Source: Methanolinea mesophila (GTDB lineage Archaea; Halobacteriota; Methanomicrobia; Methanomicrobiales; Methanospirillaceae). Taken from it: DNA of 64,000 bases. Below the pieces are notes generated by a model that was given only the letters and a program-made list of their open reading frames with translations, made no database searches and was not told the DNA's origin. The stretch covers positions 62,001 to 126,000 of the forward strand of contig NZ_JAGGKR010000001.1 of NCBI RefSeq assembly GCF_017873855.1. Reading direction: 5' to 3'. Made by a program: the position numbers and the translations under genes. Each line of letters opens with the position of its first letter. The first letter of the stretch is position 1. This document shows, piece by piece, positions 9,437-19,064 of this stretch.

Positions 9437-11347
9437 TTTATCTCTCCCGAAAGGCCGGTATGGTTCACCCCCTCCCTCGTAAAATTTCGAATAGAATTCC
9501 ACGATGTGAAGCCGGACCGAATGCAACGACGGGCTGAACATCGCGAGAATGACGTTGAGGGCATGAAGAAGCGTAGCGATAAGTATTCCAACCACTGCAA
9601 CGCCGAGTGCGCCCCCGAGCTCGTTCGCTACGAGGGCAAGAATAACGGATGCCATCCCTATGGCCATGATACGGGCATAGGAAAGGATGTTCCCCAGCGT
9701 GCTCATTACCTCTATCGCGCCCATCGTTCCACCCCCATAGATCAGGAGGGGGACGAATACCACCATGAGTGCCGCCGCAATAATTGTCCCGAATTCCGGG
9801 ATTATACCCATTAACGTAACCACCAGGATGAGAATGCCGGCAATTACGCCCATCATCCCGATCTTTTCAAGGAGGTGTTTCTTCTTTCTGCGGTATATCG
9901 CGTTGAGTGCGCCAAGCGAGAGGCCGATATAGATGTGGATAACGCCGATTACGATGGCCAGCACGAGAAGAGGTACTATCGCCTCCAGCCGGTTCCACGT
10001 GATCCCGAAAAGAGTAACAGGCTCTATCCAGCCCATTTCTTCGCCGAGGTTCCCGAAAAATTCCCCGTAGAGAAACCCGAAGAATATGGTGGGTATCGCA
10101 CTGATAAGAAGGATGTTTGCGAGCTGCTGGATCCATTCCATCATTTTGAACCTCCATTTCATCACCAGTGCGAATGCAATGATACAGAGCCCGTATCCGA
10201 TATCCCCCACGATCACTCCGAAAAAGAGAGGGAAAAAAATCGCCATGAGGGGGCTTGGATCGATCTCGACATACTTGGGCGGGCTGACCAGCTTCATGAA
10301 GAATTCGAATGGTTTGACCCACCGGGGATTATCATAGAACGTCGGGGCGTTCTCGAGTTCCTCTGCCGAGACATCCATTTCAGATACCACCACCCTGTTC
10401 CCGAAGGCATCCGAAAGGGCTGCTTTTGTCCTCTTTAAAAATTTTTTCGGGATCCATCCCCGGATTAGAATAGTGTTTTCCGACTGTCCGAAACGGTTCA
10501 GGGCACGTATCTCTTCGAGCCGGTCCTCGAGCAGCCTGGCCAGTGTCGATATTTCCAGGTATCTTCTGGAAGAGAGCGCGGCGAGGTCGCCGTCGATGGT
10601 CTTTATCTCAGTGTCGATCTCCTCCTTGTTTCGTGCTATCGCATTAAGGGCCTCGTCCAGGGGTATATTCGCATACTCGCGGGGAATTCTCACCTCGTTG
10701 ACATTCTGCGAGAACAGAAAGGAATGGACCTGTTCGGAGTATTTCTTGGAAAAAACGGTTATTGCCGCAATATTATTTTCGTCGAGTTCCGCGGTGATGA
10801 ATTCAAACTGGTTGTGGGTAATCGCCTTCAGCTGCGGACGAACGAGGTCGAGAATTTCGTGGAATTCCTTCTGGATAAGCAGGACCGTGACTTCAAACCC
10901 CTCTAAAAGAGGGACCTGGCTTTCAATGGGCTGGATTTTTCCCATTATTCTTGCATAGTTGTCGAGTGTGGTACGACGAAGCTCAAGATCCGACCTTCGG
11001 TTGGCAAGCTCTCTGGTATGACTCTCAAGGTTGGAGATCACCTGATATGCCCGCGCAATGAGGGCGCTCGTAGAGAGTTTCTGGAGCGATTCCTCACAAT
11101 CTCCCATTTTTACGGGTTCTTCGTCGGATACAGGCAGGATGTGGGCGATTCCATGGAGTTTCACCAGGAGGGCAGATATTTCTTCTTCTTTGGGAACTTC
11201 CATCCTGGTAAAAATCTCCTGTCCATTCTCCAGAATGCCCGAGATATCCTGAAGATGTATCGTACCCTCCCGGTACAGCACGTCGATTATCTCCTGGTAA
11301 TCCCTTCTCGGGCCCACTACCAGGACGCTCTTCATCTTCTGAAGCAT
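9425..11347 (-). CDS. atpI: A-type ATP synthase membrane subunit I (a subunit), operon 1
   Basis: Subunit I is the stator that provides the ion half-channels next to the K ring. The 640-residue protein has a soluble, coiled-coil N-terminal half (about 1-330) that binds the peripheral stalks and a C-terminal half with about seven or eight membrane helices starting near FEFFMKLVSPPKYVEIDPSP. LSYARIMAIGMASVILALVA near the end contains the conserved membrane Arg needed to release the ion from the rotor Glu. It begins one base after atpH. A spacer with a hairpin and new promoter follows it. Confidence 0.95.
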   Translation of the reverse strand: MLQKMKSVLVVGPRRDYQEIIDVLYREGTIHLQDISGILENGQEIFTRMEVPKEEEISALLVKLHGIAHILPVSDEEPVKMGDCEESLQKLSTSALIARAYQVISNLESHTRELANRRSDLELRRTTLDNYARIMGKIQPIESQVPLLEGFEVTVLLIQKEFHEILDLVRPQLKAITHNQFEFITAELDENNIAAITVFSKKYSEQVHSFLFSQNVNEVRIPREYANIPLDEALNAIARNKEEIDTEIKTIDGDLAALSSRRYLEISTLARLLEDRLEEIRALNRFGQSENTILIRGWIPKKFLKRTKAALSDAFGNRVVVSEMDVSAEELENAPTFYDNPRWVKPFEFFMKLVSPPKYVEIDPSPLMAIFFPLFFGVIVGDIGYGLCIIAFALVMKWRFKMMEWIQQLANILLISAIPTIFFGFLYGEFFGNLGEEMGWIEPVTLFGITWNRLEAIVPLLVLAIVIGVIHIYIGLSLGALNAIYRRKKKHLLEKIGMMGVIAGILILVVTLMGIIPEFGTIIAAALMVVFVPLLIYGGGTMGAIEVMSTLGNILSYARIMAIGMASVILALVANELGGALGVAVVGILIATLLHALNVILAMFSPSLHSVRLHIVEFYSKFYEGGGEPYRPFGRDKGAE

Positions 11348-11348
11348 A

Positions 11349-11672
11349 TCACGAAGAACCTGCAGTGGCGTTTACAATGAAATCCACGGCCCTGGGCATC
11401 ATTGCTTCCGCCTTTTCCTTTATCATTTCACGTTTGAGGCGACTATCAGAACGGATACCGGTAAGATCTCTTTCAAGAGACGCAGTTGCTTCCTGAATAA
11501 TCTTCGCGGATTCCTCTTTGGCCCGGTTTACTGCATTCTGGATACGTAATTCAGCCTCTTTTTTTGCGGTATCCAACGAGCTCTCCATTTCCCTGGCTAC
11601 AACATCGCACCTCGTCTTGAGCTCCTGCTCTTTTCGCTGCACGATCTCCAGTAAAGATCCTTCATCCTCCAT
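11349..11672 (-). CDS. atpH: A-type ATP synthase subunit H, operon 1
   Basis: Subunit H is the right-handed coiled-coil partner of E in the peripheral stalk. The 107-residue product is almost entirely a charged helix rich in Glu, Lys, Arg and Ala (for example RKEQELKTRCDVVAREMESS). It ends in a small hydrophobic tail. It follows the 61-codon ORF by nine bases and precedes atpI by one base. Confidence 0.88.
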   Translation of the reverse strand: MEDEGSLLEIVQRKEQELKTRCDVVAREMESSLDTAKKEAELRIQNAVNRAKEESAKIIQEATASLERDLTGIRSDSRLKREMIKEKAEAMMPRAVDFIVNATAGSS

Positions 11673-11681
11673 TTCAACACC

Positions 11682-11867
11682 TCACAATAGTCCATGCTGT
11701 TTTTTTAAAGAAGAAGTAAAACCGTTCCGTACCATGCCGCACCTCAACTCCTTTTTCGGAGGACCGGGGGCATTGCGGGCCTCCACTATGCGCTCTTCAC
11801 AGCGTTTTAAAGCAGCTTTTTTAAGCTTCTCTAAAATTTCCATGCTTATTTCATTCATCGCAGCCAC
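11682..11867 (-). CDS. Small unknown protein heading ATP synthase operon 1
   Basis: I do not recognise this 61-residue product. It begins (V/M)AAMNEISMEILEKLKKAALK with a basic amphipathic helix, followed by EERIVEARNAPGPPKKELRC and a basic tail. The start is GTG at 11867 or ATG at 11858; CGGAGAGA lies just before both. It is the first frame after the operon's TATA box at 11911-11920 and ends nine bases before atpH, so it is co-transcribed with the ATP synthase. No counterpart is seen ahead of atpH in operon 2. It could be a leader or assembly protein, or an unrelated short ORF. Confidence 0.5.
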   Translation of the reverse strand: MAAMNEISMEILEKLKKAALKRCEERIVEARNAPGPPKKELRCGMVRNGFTSSLKKQHGLL

Positions 11868-11910
11868 ATTCTCTCCGACTTCTGCGTCGTCGGATGGATG
11901 GTAGTCATAT

Positions 11911-11920
11911 TTAATATAAA
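11911..11920 (-). promoter_or_regulatory. TATA box of ATP synthase operon 1
   Basis: The minus strand reads TTTATATTAA within a longer AT-rich run. It would start transcripts near 11886, about 20 bases before the GTG of the small leading ORF. Confidence 0.6.
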
Positions 11921-12059
11921 TAAATTACCTATACGGAAGATCGTTCAGTATGGCGCTGCATTGCATTCTCAGGCAAATGATACCGCAGCTGCCCGGATAT
12001 TCTTCCTGCCCGGGAGGTCACACCTCACAACCCGGACCCGTATCAGGGGGGAGATATCC

Positions 12060-12965
12060 GTGAATTCGGGAATCTTTTCAAAGATCCTCTTCCCTACGGA
12101 TTTTTCAGAGCATGCGAAGAGGACGCTGGACTGTATTGCGGGGCTTCCCGGAATCAGCGAGGTTGTGCTGATCCATGTCGTCGAGGCCAAAAGAATCGTC
12201 CGCGCGGCGTGGGGGTCCGAGGCGATGACATCCTCCGCGAACCGTAACCTCTACGAGGAGTGTGAGTACCTGAAAAACCAGGGAATCACTGTCCAGTCTA
12301 TACTGAGAAAGATCCGAAGCGGGTCGGTCGGTGCTGCGATAGTCGGTGAGGCTCTGGAATTAAAACCAAGCATAATCCTCATCGGGGCGCGGGGGGAAAG
12401 TATCGCCACCGGGGTTTTGATGGGAAGCGTGTCGTCCCACGTCCTGCGCTATTCCCCCGTTCACGTCCTTATCATGAAATATCGTGTAGTCGAAGCTCTT
12501 TCCGGCCCGGCATTCGAGAAATACTGCCCCAGGGTCCTTTCGCGCGTTCTCTGCCCGACAGACTTCTCGCCACATTCTTCCGTGGCGCTGAACGATATCG
12601 CACGGATTCCCGGGATTGGAGAGATCCGGATACTCCATGTGGTCATTTCAGAAGAAGATTCCAGTGAACTGCAGGAGAAACTGAATGCCGCGGAACATGA
12701 ACTCTCGAAAATCGTGGCTTCCCTCGCCCGGTCGGGAATTTCCTGCAATAGCAGCGTGCGCGTGGGGGATCCTGCCTCTGAAATATCACGCATGGCGGAT
12801 GAGGAAGATGTCTCCCTTATCGGGCTTTCTTCGTACGGAAGGGGTTGGCGGGGAGGAGCTCTCTTAGGCGCCGTGGTGTCGGAGGTTGCGAAGAATGCCG
12901 CCCGCCCGGTTCTCGTGCTGAGAACCCGCCTGCCCGCGGAACCGGGAATCATGGAATCACGCTGA
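12060..12965 (+). CDS. Tandem universal stress protein (two UspA domains)
   Basis: This soluble protein of about 301 residues has two Usp domains in tandem. Domain 1 begins with SKILFPTDFSEHAKRTLDCI and ends with the ATP-binding signature GARGESIATGVLMGSVSS (Gly-x2-Gly-x9-Gly-Ser). Domain 2 begins with VLCPTDFSPHSSVAL and ends with GLSSYGRGWRGGALLGAVVS, where the signature is less regular. The open frame begins at 11898, but GTG at 12060 follows an excellent GGGGGGAG site and gives the normal Usp N-terminus. It sits between the two ATP synthase operons, divergent from the first and converging on the end of the second, overlapping its last gene by nine bases. A role in sensing ATP or stress is family knowledge; a link to the ATP synthases is only positional. 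Confidence 0.88.
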   Translation: MNSGIFSKILFPTDFSEHAKRTLDCIAGLPGISEVVLIHVVEAKRIVRAAWGSEAMTSSANRNLYEECEYLKNQGITVQSILRKIRSGSVGAAIVGEALELKPSIILIGARGESIATGVLMGSVSSHVLRYSPVHVLIMKYRVVEALSGPAFEKYCPRVLSRVLCPTDFSPHSSVALNDIARIPGIGEIRILHVVISEEDSSELQEKLNAAEHELSKIVASLARSGISCNSSVRVGDPASEISRMADEEDVSLIGLSSYGRGWRGGALLGAVVSEVAKNAARPVLVLRTRLPAEPGIMESR

Positions 12966-13133
12966 AGCGGAAATAAGGAGATAAAGAAAGAGCGCGAGGC
13001 CTATCAGGATCGAAGCATAAAATGCAATCTCGAAGAAAATGAATAATTTCTGGATGTATTTTCGGGCTCGCCTGCTTTTCATCAGTTCCTTAAGCCAATC
13101 GTCGCGGGGATAAAAATGAGGGTGATGTCTCAT
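12957..13133 (-). CDS. Small single-helix membrane protein ending ATP synthase operon 2 (AhaG-like position)
   Basis: This 58-codon gene encodes a His/Arg-rich N-terminal half ([20 protein letters not shown], then a basic stretch) and one membrane helix at about residues 30-55 (IFFEIAFYASILIGLALFLY). Its ATG overlaps the atpD2 stop as ATGA, as do most genes of this operon, so it is very probably translated. In Methanosarcina the aha operon ends with ahaG, a small gene of unsettled function after ahaD; position and size suggest the same role here, but I cannot confirm homology. Nothing comparable follows atpD in operon 1. It overlaps the convergent stress-protein gene. Confidence 0.7.
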   Translation of the reverse strand: MRHHPHFYPRDDWLKELMKSRRARKYIQKLFIFFEIAFYASILIGLALFLYLLISASA

Positions 13134-13780
13134 CCCTGCTCCCCTTTGAGAAGCTGTTTGGTACGTTTGCGTCGGAACTGGTCCTCGCGTTCTCTCTCTT
13201 CCAGGTGCATCTCGATATACCGGTGTGTCGCCTGGATCTGGGGGATATAGATCTTTTCCAGCGCATTTACCCTTCTCCGGGTTCGCTTCATCTCCCGGTT
13301 TATCCGCGTGATAGTTCCTTCGAGTTCTGCCAGGCGCAGCAATTCGCCAAGGAGGTTCTCGAATTTTTCAAGTGCCTCGTCGAGTACGGCGGAAGTCCCG
13401 AGGATGCTGTATCCGAGACCGGAGGATGTGCCGGGTCTTTTCTCCTGCAGAGGGATCCGGGGAACCGAAACTCCCATGACTTTGGCGGTATCCATGGGAA
13501 TGTCAGGAATACCGGGAATGGAATGGGCGATCATTTCCACGCTGGTGAGTCCCATGAACATCTCAGCCCGTCCAAGGGTCCGGAGTGCGTTTTCAAGGGA
13601 CTTGTTCACGAGTTCTTTCTGTCTCAGGTAGGGCTGGCGGTAGGAGAGGTACGCGATGGTCATCGCATCCAGTTTTTCTTCCAGCAGATCGTGACCTTTC
13701 TGTGCCAAAACCTCCTGCCGCTTTAGTTTCAGCAGTTCGATCCTGGTCGGCCGGATACCCGGGGCGAGGGAGGGGCTCAT
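13130..13780 (-). CDS. atpD: A-type ATP synthase subunit D, operon 2
   Basis: This 216-residue central-stalk coiled coil starts with [20 protein letters not shown] and ends with [20 protein letters not shown], the two paired helices of the shaft. It overlaps atpB2 at its start and the small membrane gene at its end, both by four bases. It is clearly a paralogue of the operon 1 subunit but differs at many positions, so the duplication is not recent. Confidence 0.95.
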   Translation of the reverse strand: MSPSLAPGIRPTRIELLKLKRQEVLAQKGHDLLEEKLDAMTIAYLSYRQPYLRQKELVNKSLENALRTLGRAEMFMGLTSVEMIAHSIPGIPDIPMDTAKVMGVSVPRIPLQEKRPGTSSGLGYSILGTSAVLDEALEKFENLLGELLRLAELEGTITRINREMKRTRRRVNALEKIYIPQIQATHRYIEMHLEEREREDQFRRKRTKQLLKGEQG

Positions 13781-15174
13781 ACTTTGCCGCTCCTGTAATG
13801 CGGGTGATAGGTGCGGATCGTCGCCGTATCGATGCGCCTGAGTTCGCTCTCGGGGAGCAGCGCCAGGAGATCCCAGGCCAGATCGAGAGTTGCCTCGAAC
13901 GTCCTGTTCTCTTCGGCATCCTGGCCGATAAATTCCTTTTCGAAGCGATCCGCGAACAACAGATAGTTACGGTCGATATCGGTGAGTGCCTCCTCCCCGA
14001 TCACTGCGACCAGCCCCTTCAGTTTTACGCCCTGTGCGTATGCGGAATAGAGCTGGTTGTTGACTTCGGCATGGTCCTTCCGGGTCCGCCCCTCGCCGAT
14101 CCCGCCCTGCATAAGCCGGGAAAGGCAGGGGAGCACGTTGACAGGCGGATAAATCCCCTTGCGGTGAAGGTCCCGGGAGAGCACGATCTGCCCCTCGGTG
14201 ATGTACCCGGTAAGATCGGGCACCGGGTGCGTGATATCGTCATCAGGCATCGTGAGTATCGGGATCTGGGTGATGGAACCATTTCTGTCCCGTATTCTTC
14301 CCGCCCTTTCGTAAATGGTCGCGAGATCGGTATACATGTACCCCGGGTATCCCCTGCGCCCCGGCACCTCCTCCCTCGCAGCGGCGATCTCTCTCAATGC
14401 CTCGCAATAATTGGTGAGATCCGACATGATCACCAGAACATGCATCCCCTTCTCGAAGGCGAGGAACTCCGCGGTGGTGAGTGCCAGCCGCGGGGTGATG
14501 ATTCGTTCGATCACCGGATCATCCGCAAGATTCAGGAACACGACCGCCCTTTCGAGCGCACCCGTAGTTCTGAAATCCTTCAGGAAATACGCCGCTTCTT
14601 CATGCGTAATTCCCATCGCCGCGAAGATGACCGCAAACTGTTCCTCCTGTCCCCGGACCCTGGCCTGCCGGGCGATCTGGGCCGCAAGGAGATTATGGGG
14701 AAGGCCGGCTCCCGAAAATATTGGGAGTTTTTGCCCTCTGACAAGCGTATTCATCCCGTCAATCGCGGACACCCCGGTCTGGATGGAATCGCGGGGATGT
14801 TCGCGGGCGTACGGGTTGATGGACGATCCATGGATATCGCGAATCTCTTCGGGTATCGGGAGCGAACCTCCGTCAAGCGGATTGCCGGTGCCGTCAAAGA
14901 CCCTGCCGAGCATCTCCCCGGTGACTCCGATATGCATCGTCTCGCCGGTGAACCTGACCCGGGTGGTATACGTATCGAGATCGCGGGTGGATCCAAAGAC
15001 CTGGACGATGGCCCTGGCAGTCCTTGTCTCAAGCACCTGGCCCTGGCGTTTTTCGCCCGACGGCAGGGTTATCACCGCCACTTCCCCGTAGGCAATTCCC
15101 TCGACTCCATCAACCACCATGATCGGGCCCTCCACACGTGAGACGGAGGTATACTCTCTCGCACTGTGTGTCAT
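13777..15174 (-). CDS. atpB: A-type ATP synthase subunit B, operon 2
   Basis: This 465-residue non-catalytic hexamer subunit has the A-type family features: [18 protein letters not shown] at the N-terminus, [20 protein letters not shown] in place of a P-loop, and [20 protein letters not shown] in the core. It is full length. Four-base overlaps join it to atpA2 and atpD2. Its GC-rich reverse strand produces a long open frame (13585-15141, plus strand) that I regard as a shadow. Confidence 0.97.
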   Translation of the reverse strand: MTHSAREYTSVSRVEGPIMVVDGVEGIAYGEVAVITLPSGEKRQGQVLETRTARAIVQVFGSTRDLDTYTTRVRFTGETMHIGVTGEMLGRVFDGTGNPLDGGSLPIPEEIRDIHGSSINPYAREHPRDSIQTGVSAIDGMNTLVRGQKLPIFSGAGLPHNLLAAQIARQARVRGQEEQFAVIFAAMGITHEEAAYFLKDFRTTGALERAVVFLNLADDPVIERIITPRLALTTAEFLAFEKGMHVLVIMSDLTNYCEALREIAAAREEVPGRRGYPGYMYTDLATIYERAGRIRDRNGSITQIPILTMPDDDITHPVPDLTGYITEGQIVLSRDLHRKGIYPPVNVLPCLSRLMQGGIGEGRTRKDHAEVNNQLYSAYAQGVKLKGLVAVIGEEALTDIDRNYLLFADRFEKEFIGQDAEENRTFEATLDLAWDLLALLPESELRRIDTATIRTYHPHYRSGKV

Positions 15175-16958
15175 TCGCTCTCCACCCCCACGGCAGAGAA
15201 CTCCGAGCGGAGTCCGGAATCGATCTGCCGGAATAGCTCCGCGGAATCTTCAGGGGATACCGTACCCATCCGTGCAAGCATGCCTTTCACCGGGAATTCC
15301 CGGATGGTCTCCGCGGTTACCCCGAGGGCCACCGCCCTGTCCGCAAGCGAGAAAAAACGGATATCGGCCAGGACCATCCGGACAAGTTTTTCGGGGCCGG
15401 TATAGGTGTCGTGGGGATGGAACGCGTACTGCATCAGCAGGCTTTCACGGATTATCTCGGCTTTCAGGAGCACCAGACGGTCGGTTTCAGGAAGGACTTC
15501 CGGCCCCACGAGCTTTATCAGTTCCTCCAGTTCGTTCTCCCGCTGCAGGATGACCATGAGTTCCTCCCTCATCTTTCTCCATTCCGGGTTCTCGTTCTCC
15601 TCCCACCAGGCGTCCACCGCGCCGGAATACAGTGAATACGAGTTCAGCCAGTTGATCGCAGGGAAATGTCGGCGGTAGGCGAGTTCCGAATCCAGGGCCC
15701 AGAATACTTTGACCATGCGGAGGGTGTTCTGGGTCACCGGTTCGGAAAAGTCCCCTCCCGGAGGGGATACTGCTCCGATGACCGAAACCGAACCCGTCGC
15801 GGGTTGTTTCCCAATCGTGATCACTTTTCCGGCCCTCTCGTAAAAATCTGCCAGCCTGGAGCCGAGATACGCCGGGTAACCCTCTTCTCCCGGCATTTCC
15901 TCCAGCCGGCCGGAGATCTCTCTCATGGCCTCCGCCCATCGCGAGGTTGAATCCGCCATCAACGCCACGTTATAGCCCATGTCACGGTAATACTCGGCAA
16001 TGGTTATCCCGGTATACACAGACGCTTCCCGGGCCGCGACGGGCATGTTGCTGGTATTCGCGATAAGGACCATGCGGTTGATGAGCGGTTCCCCTGTCCG
16101 GGGATCCGGGAGTCTGGGAAACTCCGTCAATACATCGGCCATCTCGTTTCCCCTCTCCCCACAGCCCACGAACACCACGATATCGGCACTGGCCCACTTT
16201 GCGAGCTGGTGCTGTACGACAGTTTTTCCGGATCCGAAGGGCCCCGGTATTGCCGCAGTCCCTCCTACCGCGATCGGAAAAAAAAGATCGATGACCCGCT
16301 GTCCTGTCAGCAGCGGATCGCCCGGTTCGAGTTTGGTAGTTATGGGACGGGGGACCCTTACAGGCCATAACTGCTCCATGGTGAGCGGGACCCGGCCCGT
16401 GGCCGTTTCCAGGATACCAATGTCGTCCTGAAGGGTATAGTCACCTTCATCCGCGATCCGGGTGAACCTGCCGGCGAGCCCCGGAGGGACCATGACTTTG
16501 TGGACGATTGGTCCCTCCTGGACATGCCCGAGCACATCGCCGCCTGTCACGGTGCGGGAGGATTCCCCCGAAGGCATGAACGTCCAGGAGGCGGTGCGGT
16601 CAAGCGGGGGGACCCTGCTTCCCTTCGGAATAAAATCTCCCGAAATCCCGAACATCTTTTCGAGCGGACGCTGGATGCCGTCAAAAATGCACCCGAGAAG
16701 GCCGGGACCGAGCGCCACCGAGAGGGAACTTCCCGTACCTGTAACGGGTTCCCCGGGAATCATTCCCGCAGTCTCCTCGTAGACCTGAATCGTTGCCGAT
16801 TCCCCTTCGAGGGCGATGATCTCCCCTATCAGTTCATCCTTTCCGACCCTGACGATCTCGTACATGCGGGCCCCGGTCATCCCCCCTGCCTGCACCACCG
16901 GACCGGTTACCCTGACCACCGTTCCGGGATTTCCTGGTTCCCTCATCATTCTTTTCAC
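15171..16958 (-). CDS. atpA: A-type ATP synthase catalytic subunit A, operon 2
   Basis: This 595-residue catalytic subunit has the canonical P-loop GPFGSGKT at about residues 239-246, [11 protein letters not shown] with the catalytic Glu, and the A-specific inserted domain between about 120 and 200. The sites look fully active, closer to the archaeal consensus than the operon 1 copy. It overlaps atpF2 and atpB2 by four bases each. The N-terminus [12 protein letters not shown] is slightly longer than that of the operon 1 copy; the Met-4 or Met-5 codons could also serve. Confidence 0.97.
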   Translation of the reverse strand: MKRMMREPGNPGTVVRVTGPVVQAGGMTGARMYEIVRVGKDELIGEIIALEGESATIQVYEETAGMIPGEPVTGTGSSLSVALGPGLLGCIFDGIQRPLEKMFGISGDFIPKGSRVPPLDRTASWTFMPSGESSRTVTGGDVLGHVQEGPIVHKVMVPPGLAGRFTRIADEGDYTLQDDIGILETATGRVPLTMEQLWPVRVPRPITTKLEPGDPLLTGQRVIDLFFPIAVGGTAAIPGPFGSGKTVVQHQLAKWASADIVVFVGCGERGNEMADVLTEFPRLPDPRTGEPLINRMVLIANTSNMPVAAREASVYTGITIAEYYRDMGYNVALMADSTSRWAEAMREISGRLEEMPGEEGYPAYLGSRLADFYERAGKVITIGKQPATGSVSVIGAVSPPGGDFSEPVTQNTLRMVKVFWALDSELAYRRHFPAINWLNSYSLYSGAVDAWWEENENPEWRKMREELMVILQRENELEELIKLVGPEVLPETDRLVLLKAEIIRESLLMQYAFHPHDTYTGPEKLVRMVLADIRFFSLADRAVALGVTAETIREFPVKGMLARMGTVSPEDSAELFRQIDSGLRSEFSAVGVESE

Positions 16959-17254
16959 CTGACCTGATGCGGGAGTACATTTACACCGGGCGGAAGTTCT
17001 CCCGTATCTTCTTCCGTTCCGAGGACTACCATTACAGGATAGGCCCCCTTTTTCATCTGCAGCGCGGCTTGTATTCTGGAGACCGAAGATTTCAATGCAC
17101 TGTCGACCACGATCACCCCGACTTCGGGGTCATGAATCCACCGGCCGATCACCTCCTCGTCTTCAGCCCCGGGGACTGTCGCGAGCGTGTTCTCGATTCC
17201 CGCCAGCCGGAAACCCCGGACCATCCTCGGGTTTCCGATCACGGCAATTTTCAC
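16955..17254 (-). CDS. atpF: A-type ATP synthase subunit F, operon 2
   Basis: This 99-residue stalk subunit begins MKIAVIGNPRMVRGFRLAGI, matching the family's first beta strand and loop. VGVIVVDSALKSSVSRIQAA covers the middle of the Rossmann-like fold. It overlaps both neighbours by four bases. Confidence 0.92.
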   Translation of the reverse strand: MKIAVIGNPRMVRGFRLAGIENTLATVPGAEDEEVIGRWIHDPEVGVIVVDSALKSSVSRIQAALQMKKGAYPVMVVLGTEEDTGELPPGVNVLPHQVR

Positions 17255-18441
17255 GATACCGCCTCCTGCAGGACCAGGTTCGGCAACGCCTCTTCAAGCG
17301 TCCGCATTTCGAATCCTGTATGGAAGAATATACGAAGATTTCTCATCTCGTACTTCCTGGAAACCGCAAATTTGATGAGCGGGCCCCCGGTAAGGTGGTA
17401 CACCGACGAAAGCCCTGTTGCTTTGGCAAGCATGTACCGGTCCAGGGTAAGTTCACAGGCTCCGAGATCTATGCTGCTTCCTGGTACCTGTACGAGGGGT
17501 TCGAGGACATGGAAATATTCGGATCCCTCCAGCTGACGGAGGATATCCGCCGGACGTGCGCTTTCATAAATCTGCCTTAACCGCCACTCTTCGTAGTATG
17601 CGCCCCCCGGGACCAGCCAGAGGGACACCAATTCCAGGGGAAGATTTCGGGATTTTGCCCTTAAAAGGGTAAGAATGTTGGTCACATCCGCGTATACCCC
17701 GGTAAATGCAAGCACCGCCGGGAGGACTGCGGGATCCACCCTGCCTTTGCTTGCATTGAGATTTTTCATCACGTACAGCCTGACGGCGGATTCAAGCGGC
17801 CCGATGCTCGAGGTTTCCTCATATTCCGGGAACGCTGCCGCCAGAGGGGCGACGTACGGTGTGCCCTGCAGTCTTGAGATAAGATCCTTGATATCGGTGC
17901 TTTCACCGATGCTGTCGATAAGCGCCGGGGTGATACATCCGATCTCTGCGATATGGGCGGGAGCACCCGGACGGATGCCTGCCGAATAAACCGATCTTAA
18001 CGCGGCGATTATCTGTTCGCCCTCGAAAATGCCTATGTACGCTGAGAAAAACGGGCGGATCGCGTCCGGGAGCGAGGCCCCCATCTTCTGGATCTCCTGA
18101 TAATGCCATGTTTCGAGTATTTTTTCCACCCCCTCGAGCGTTGTATTTTCAGGAATTTGCGGCCCTGCGCCTGACTCCATAAGGACGGTGAGAAACTCGG
18201 AGAACGATCCCGACTCCGCGAGGGCTTCCGCCTGCGACCTCGTTACGAAGGGGTTTCCCACAGCCTTCACCCTCGCAACGGGATAGGCAAAGAGCGCAAT
18301 GTTCAACAAAACACGGAAATACCCAAAAAATGTACCGATAATCAGGATTACCAGGACAAGCAGGGCAAGACCCACGAGGATCATGGCGACCGGGTCGACA
18401 GCGATGGAGCTGATCAGGGTATCCAGATCCCCGGGTGTCAT
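17251..18441 (-). CDS. atpC: A-type ATP synthase subunit C with an extra N-terminal membrane anchor, operon 2
   Basis: This is the d-like socket subunit, but at 396 residues it has about 48 more N-terminal residues than the operon 1 copy. Residues 19-39 (AMILVGLALLVLVILIIGTF) form a strong membrane helix followed by another hydrophobic stretch, after which the family N-terminus appears (FAYPVARVKAVGNPFV, aligning with YGYANARIRGMHSRLL of operon 1). Subunit C is normally peripheral and sits on the cytoplasmic face of the K ring, so a covalent anchor is unexpected. The start overlaps atpE2 by four bases and no later Met would remove the helix without losing the coupling. The helix may lie inside or beside the ring. 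Confidence 0.92.
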   Translation of the reverse strand: MTPGDLDTLISSIAVDPVAMILVGLALLVLVILIIGTFFGYFRVLLNIALFAYPVARVKAVGNPFVTRSQAEALAESGSFSEFLTVLMESGAGPQIPENTTLEGVEKILETWHYQEIQKMGASLPDAIRPFFSAYIGIFEGEQIIAALRSVYSAGIRPGAPAHIAEIGCITPALIDSIGESTDIKDLISRLQGTPYVAPLAAAFPEYEETSSIGPLESAVRLYVMKNLNASKGRVDPAVLPAVLAFTGVYADVTNILTLLRAKSRNLPLELVSLWLVPGGAYYEEWRLRQIYESARPADILRQLEGSEYFHVLEPLVQVPGSSIDLGACELTLDRYMLAKATGLSSVYHLTGGPLIKFAVSRKYEMRNLRIFFHTGFEMRTLEEALPNLVLQEAVS

Positions 18442-19049
18442 GTCCGCCCTCCTCGTACGGGAAAGAGAATATCTGATGTCTCGATGATCAATGCCCGCTT
18501 TAATCGTTCCCTTCTTGCTTCGAAGGTGTTGTCGACTGTTATTTTCCGTTCGGGGGCTGCCAGGATCATTCCCCCGGTGGTGTCCAGCGAATTCCCGGTC
18601 ACCGTGAGTGAAATATGTTCTCCCGGGAATGATTCGGCGACGGACATAGCGAGTTGTCGATCTTCGGGATGGACGGAAATTTCAGCCTTTCCGGTTCCAA
18701 GTATATCCAGGGCCTCCTCCAGGAGATGCCTGAATATATCCCCGTATTCCGGCGAGTTCCGTACCGAGAGAAGGGATTCCTCCGCACGGGAAAAGCATCC
18801 GGCGACGAGGGAGTCACGGAACTCCCTCACCGTGTTCCTGGAATCCATCCGGGCCTGCGAAAGTGTCTGCTGGACGGAGATCTCGGTCTTTTTTGACTCC
18901 GACCGATGCAGGGAGGCGTATTCACGCTCCGCGTCCTTTGCAGCCCTCGCAATTATCCCTTTCGCCTCCTCCTCGGCCGTGGAAGTGATTATCCGTGCCT
19001 CTTCTTCTGCGTCTTTTCTAATTCTTTCCTCGATCGCTTCCAGGCTCAT
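18438..19049 (-). CDS. atpE: A-type ATP synthase subunit E, operon 2
   Basis: This 203-residue peripheral-stalk subunit has a long charged helix (residues 1-100, with AEEEARIITSTAEEEAKGII) and a C-terminal domain with LDTTGGMILAAPERKITVDN, the family hallmark. It overlaps atpC2 by four bases and is 15 bases after atpK2, one of the few small gaps in this operon. Confidence 0.93.
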   Translation of the reverse strand: MSLEAIEERIRKDAEEEARIITSTAEEEAKGIIARAAKDAEREYASLHRSESKKTEISVQQTLSQARMDSRNTVREFRDSLVAGCFSRAEESLLSVRNSPEYGDIFRHLLEEALDILGTGKAEISVHPEDRQLAMSVAESFPGEHISLTVTGNSLDTTGGMILAAPERKITVDNTFEARRERLKRALIIETSDILFPVRGGRT

Positions 19050-19064
19050 CGTTCCTCCGCTCGG

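Noticed and set aside
13585-15141. 518-codon open frame on the plus strand opposite atpB2/atpD2
   Set aside because: It is exactly antisense to well-conserved subunits, has no family features and arises from the GC-rich codon pattern.
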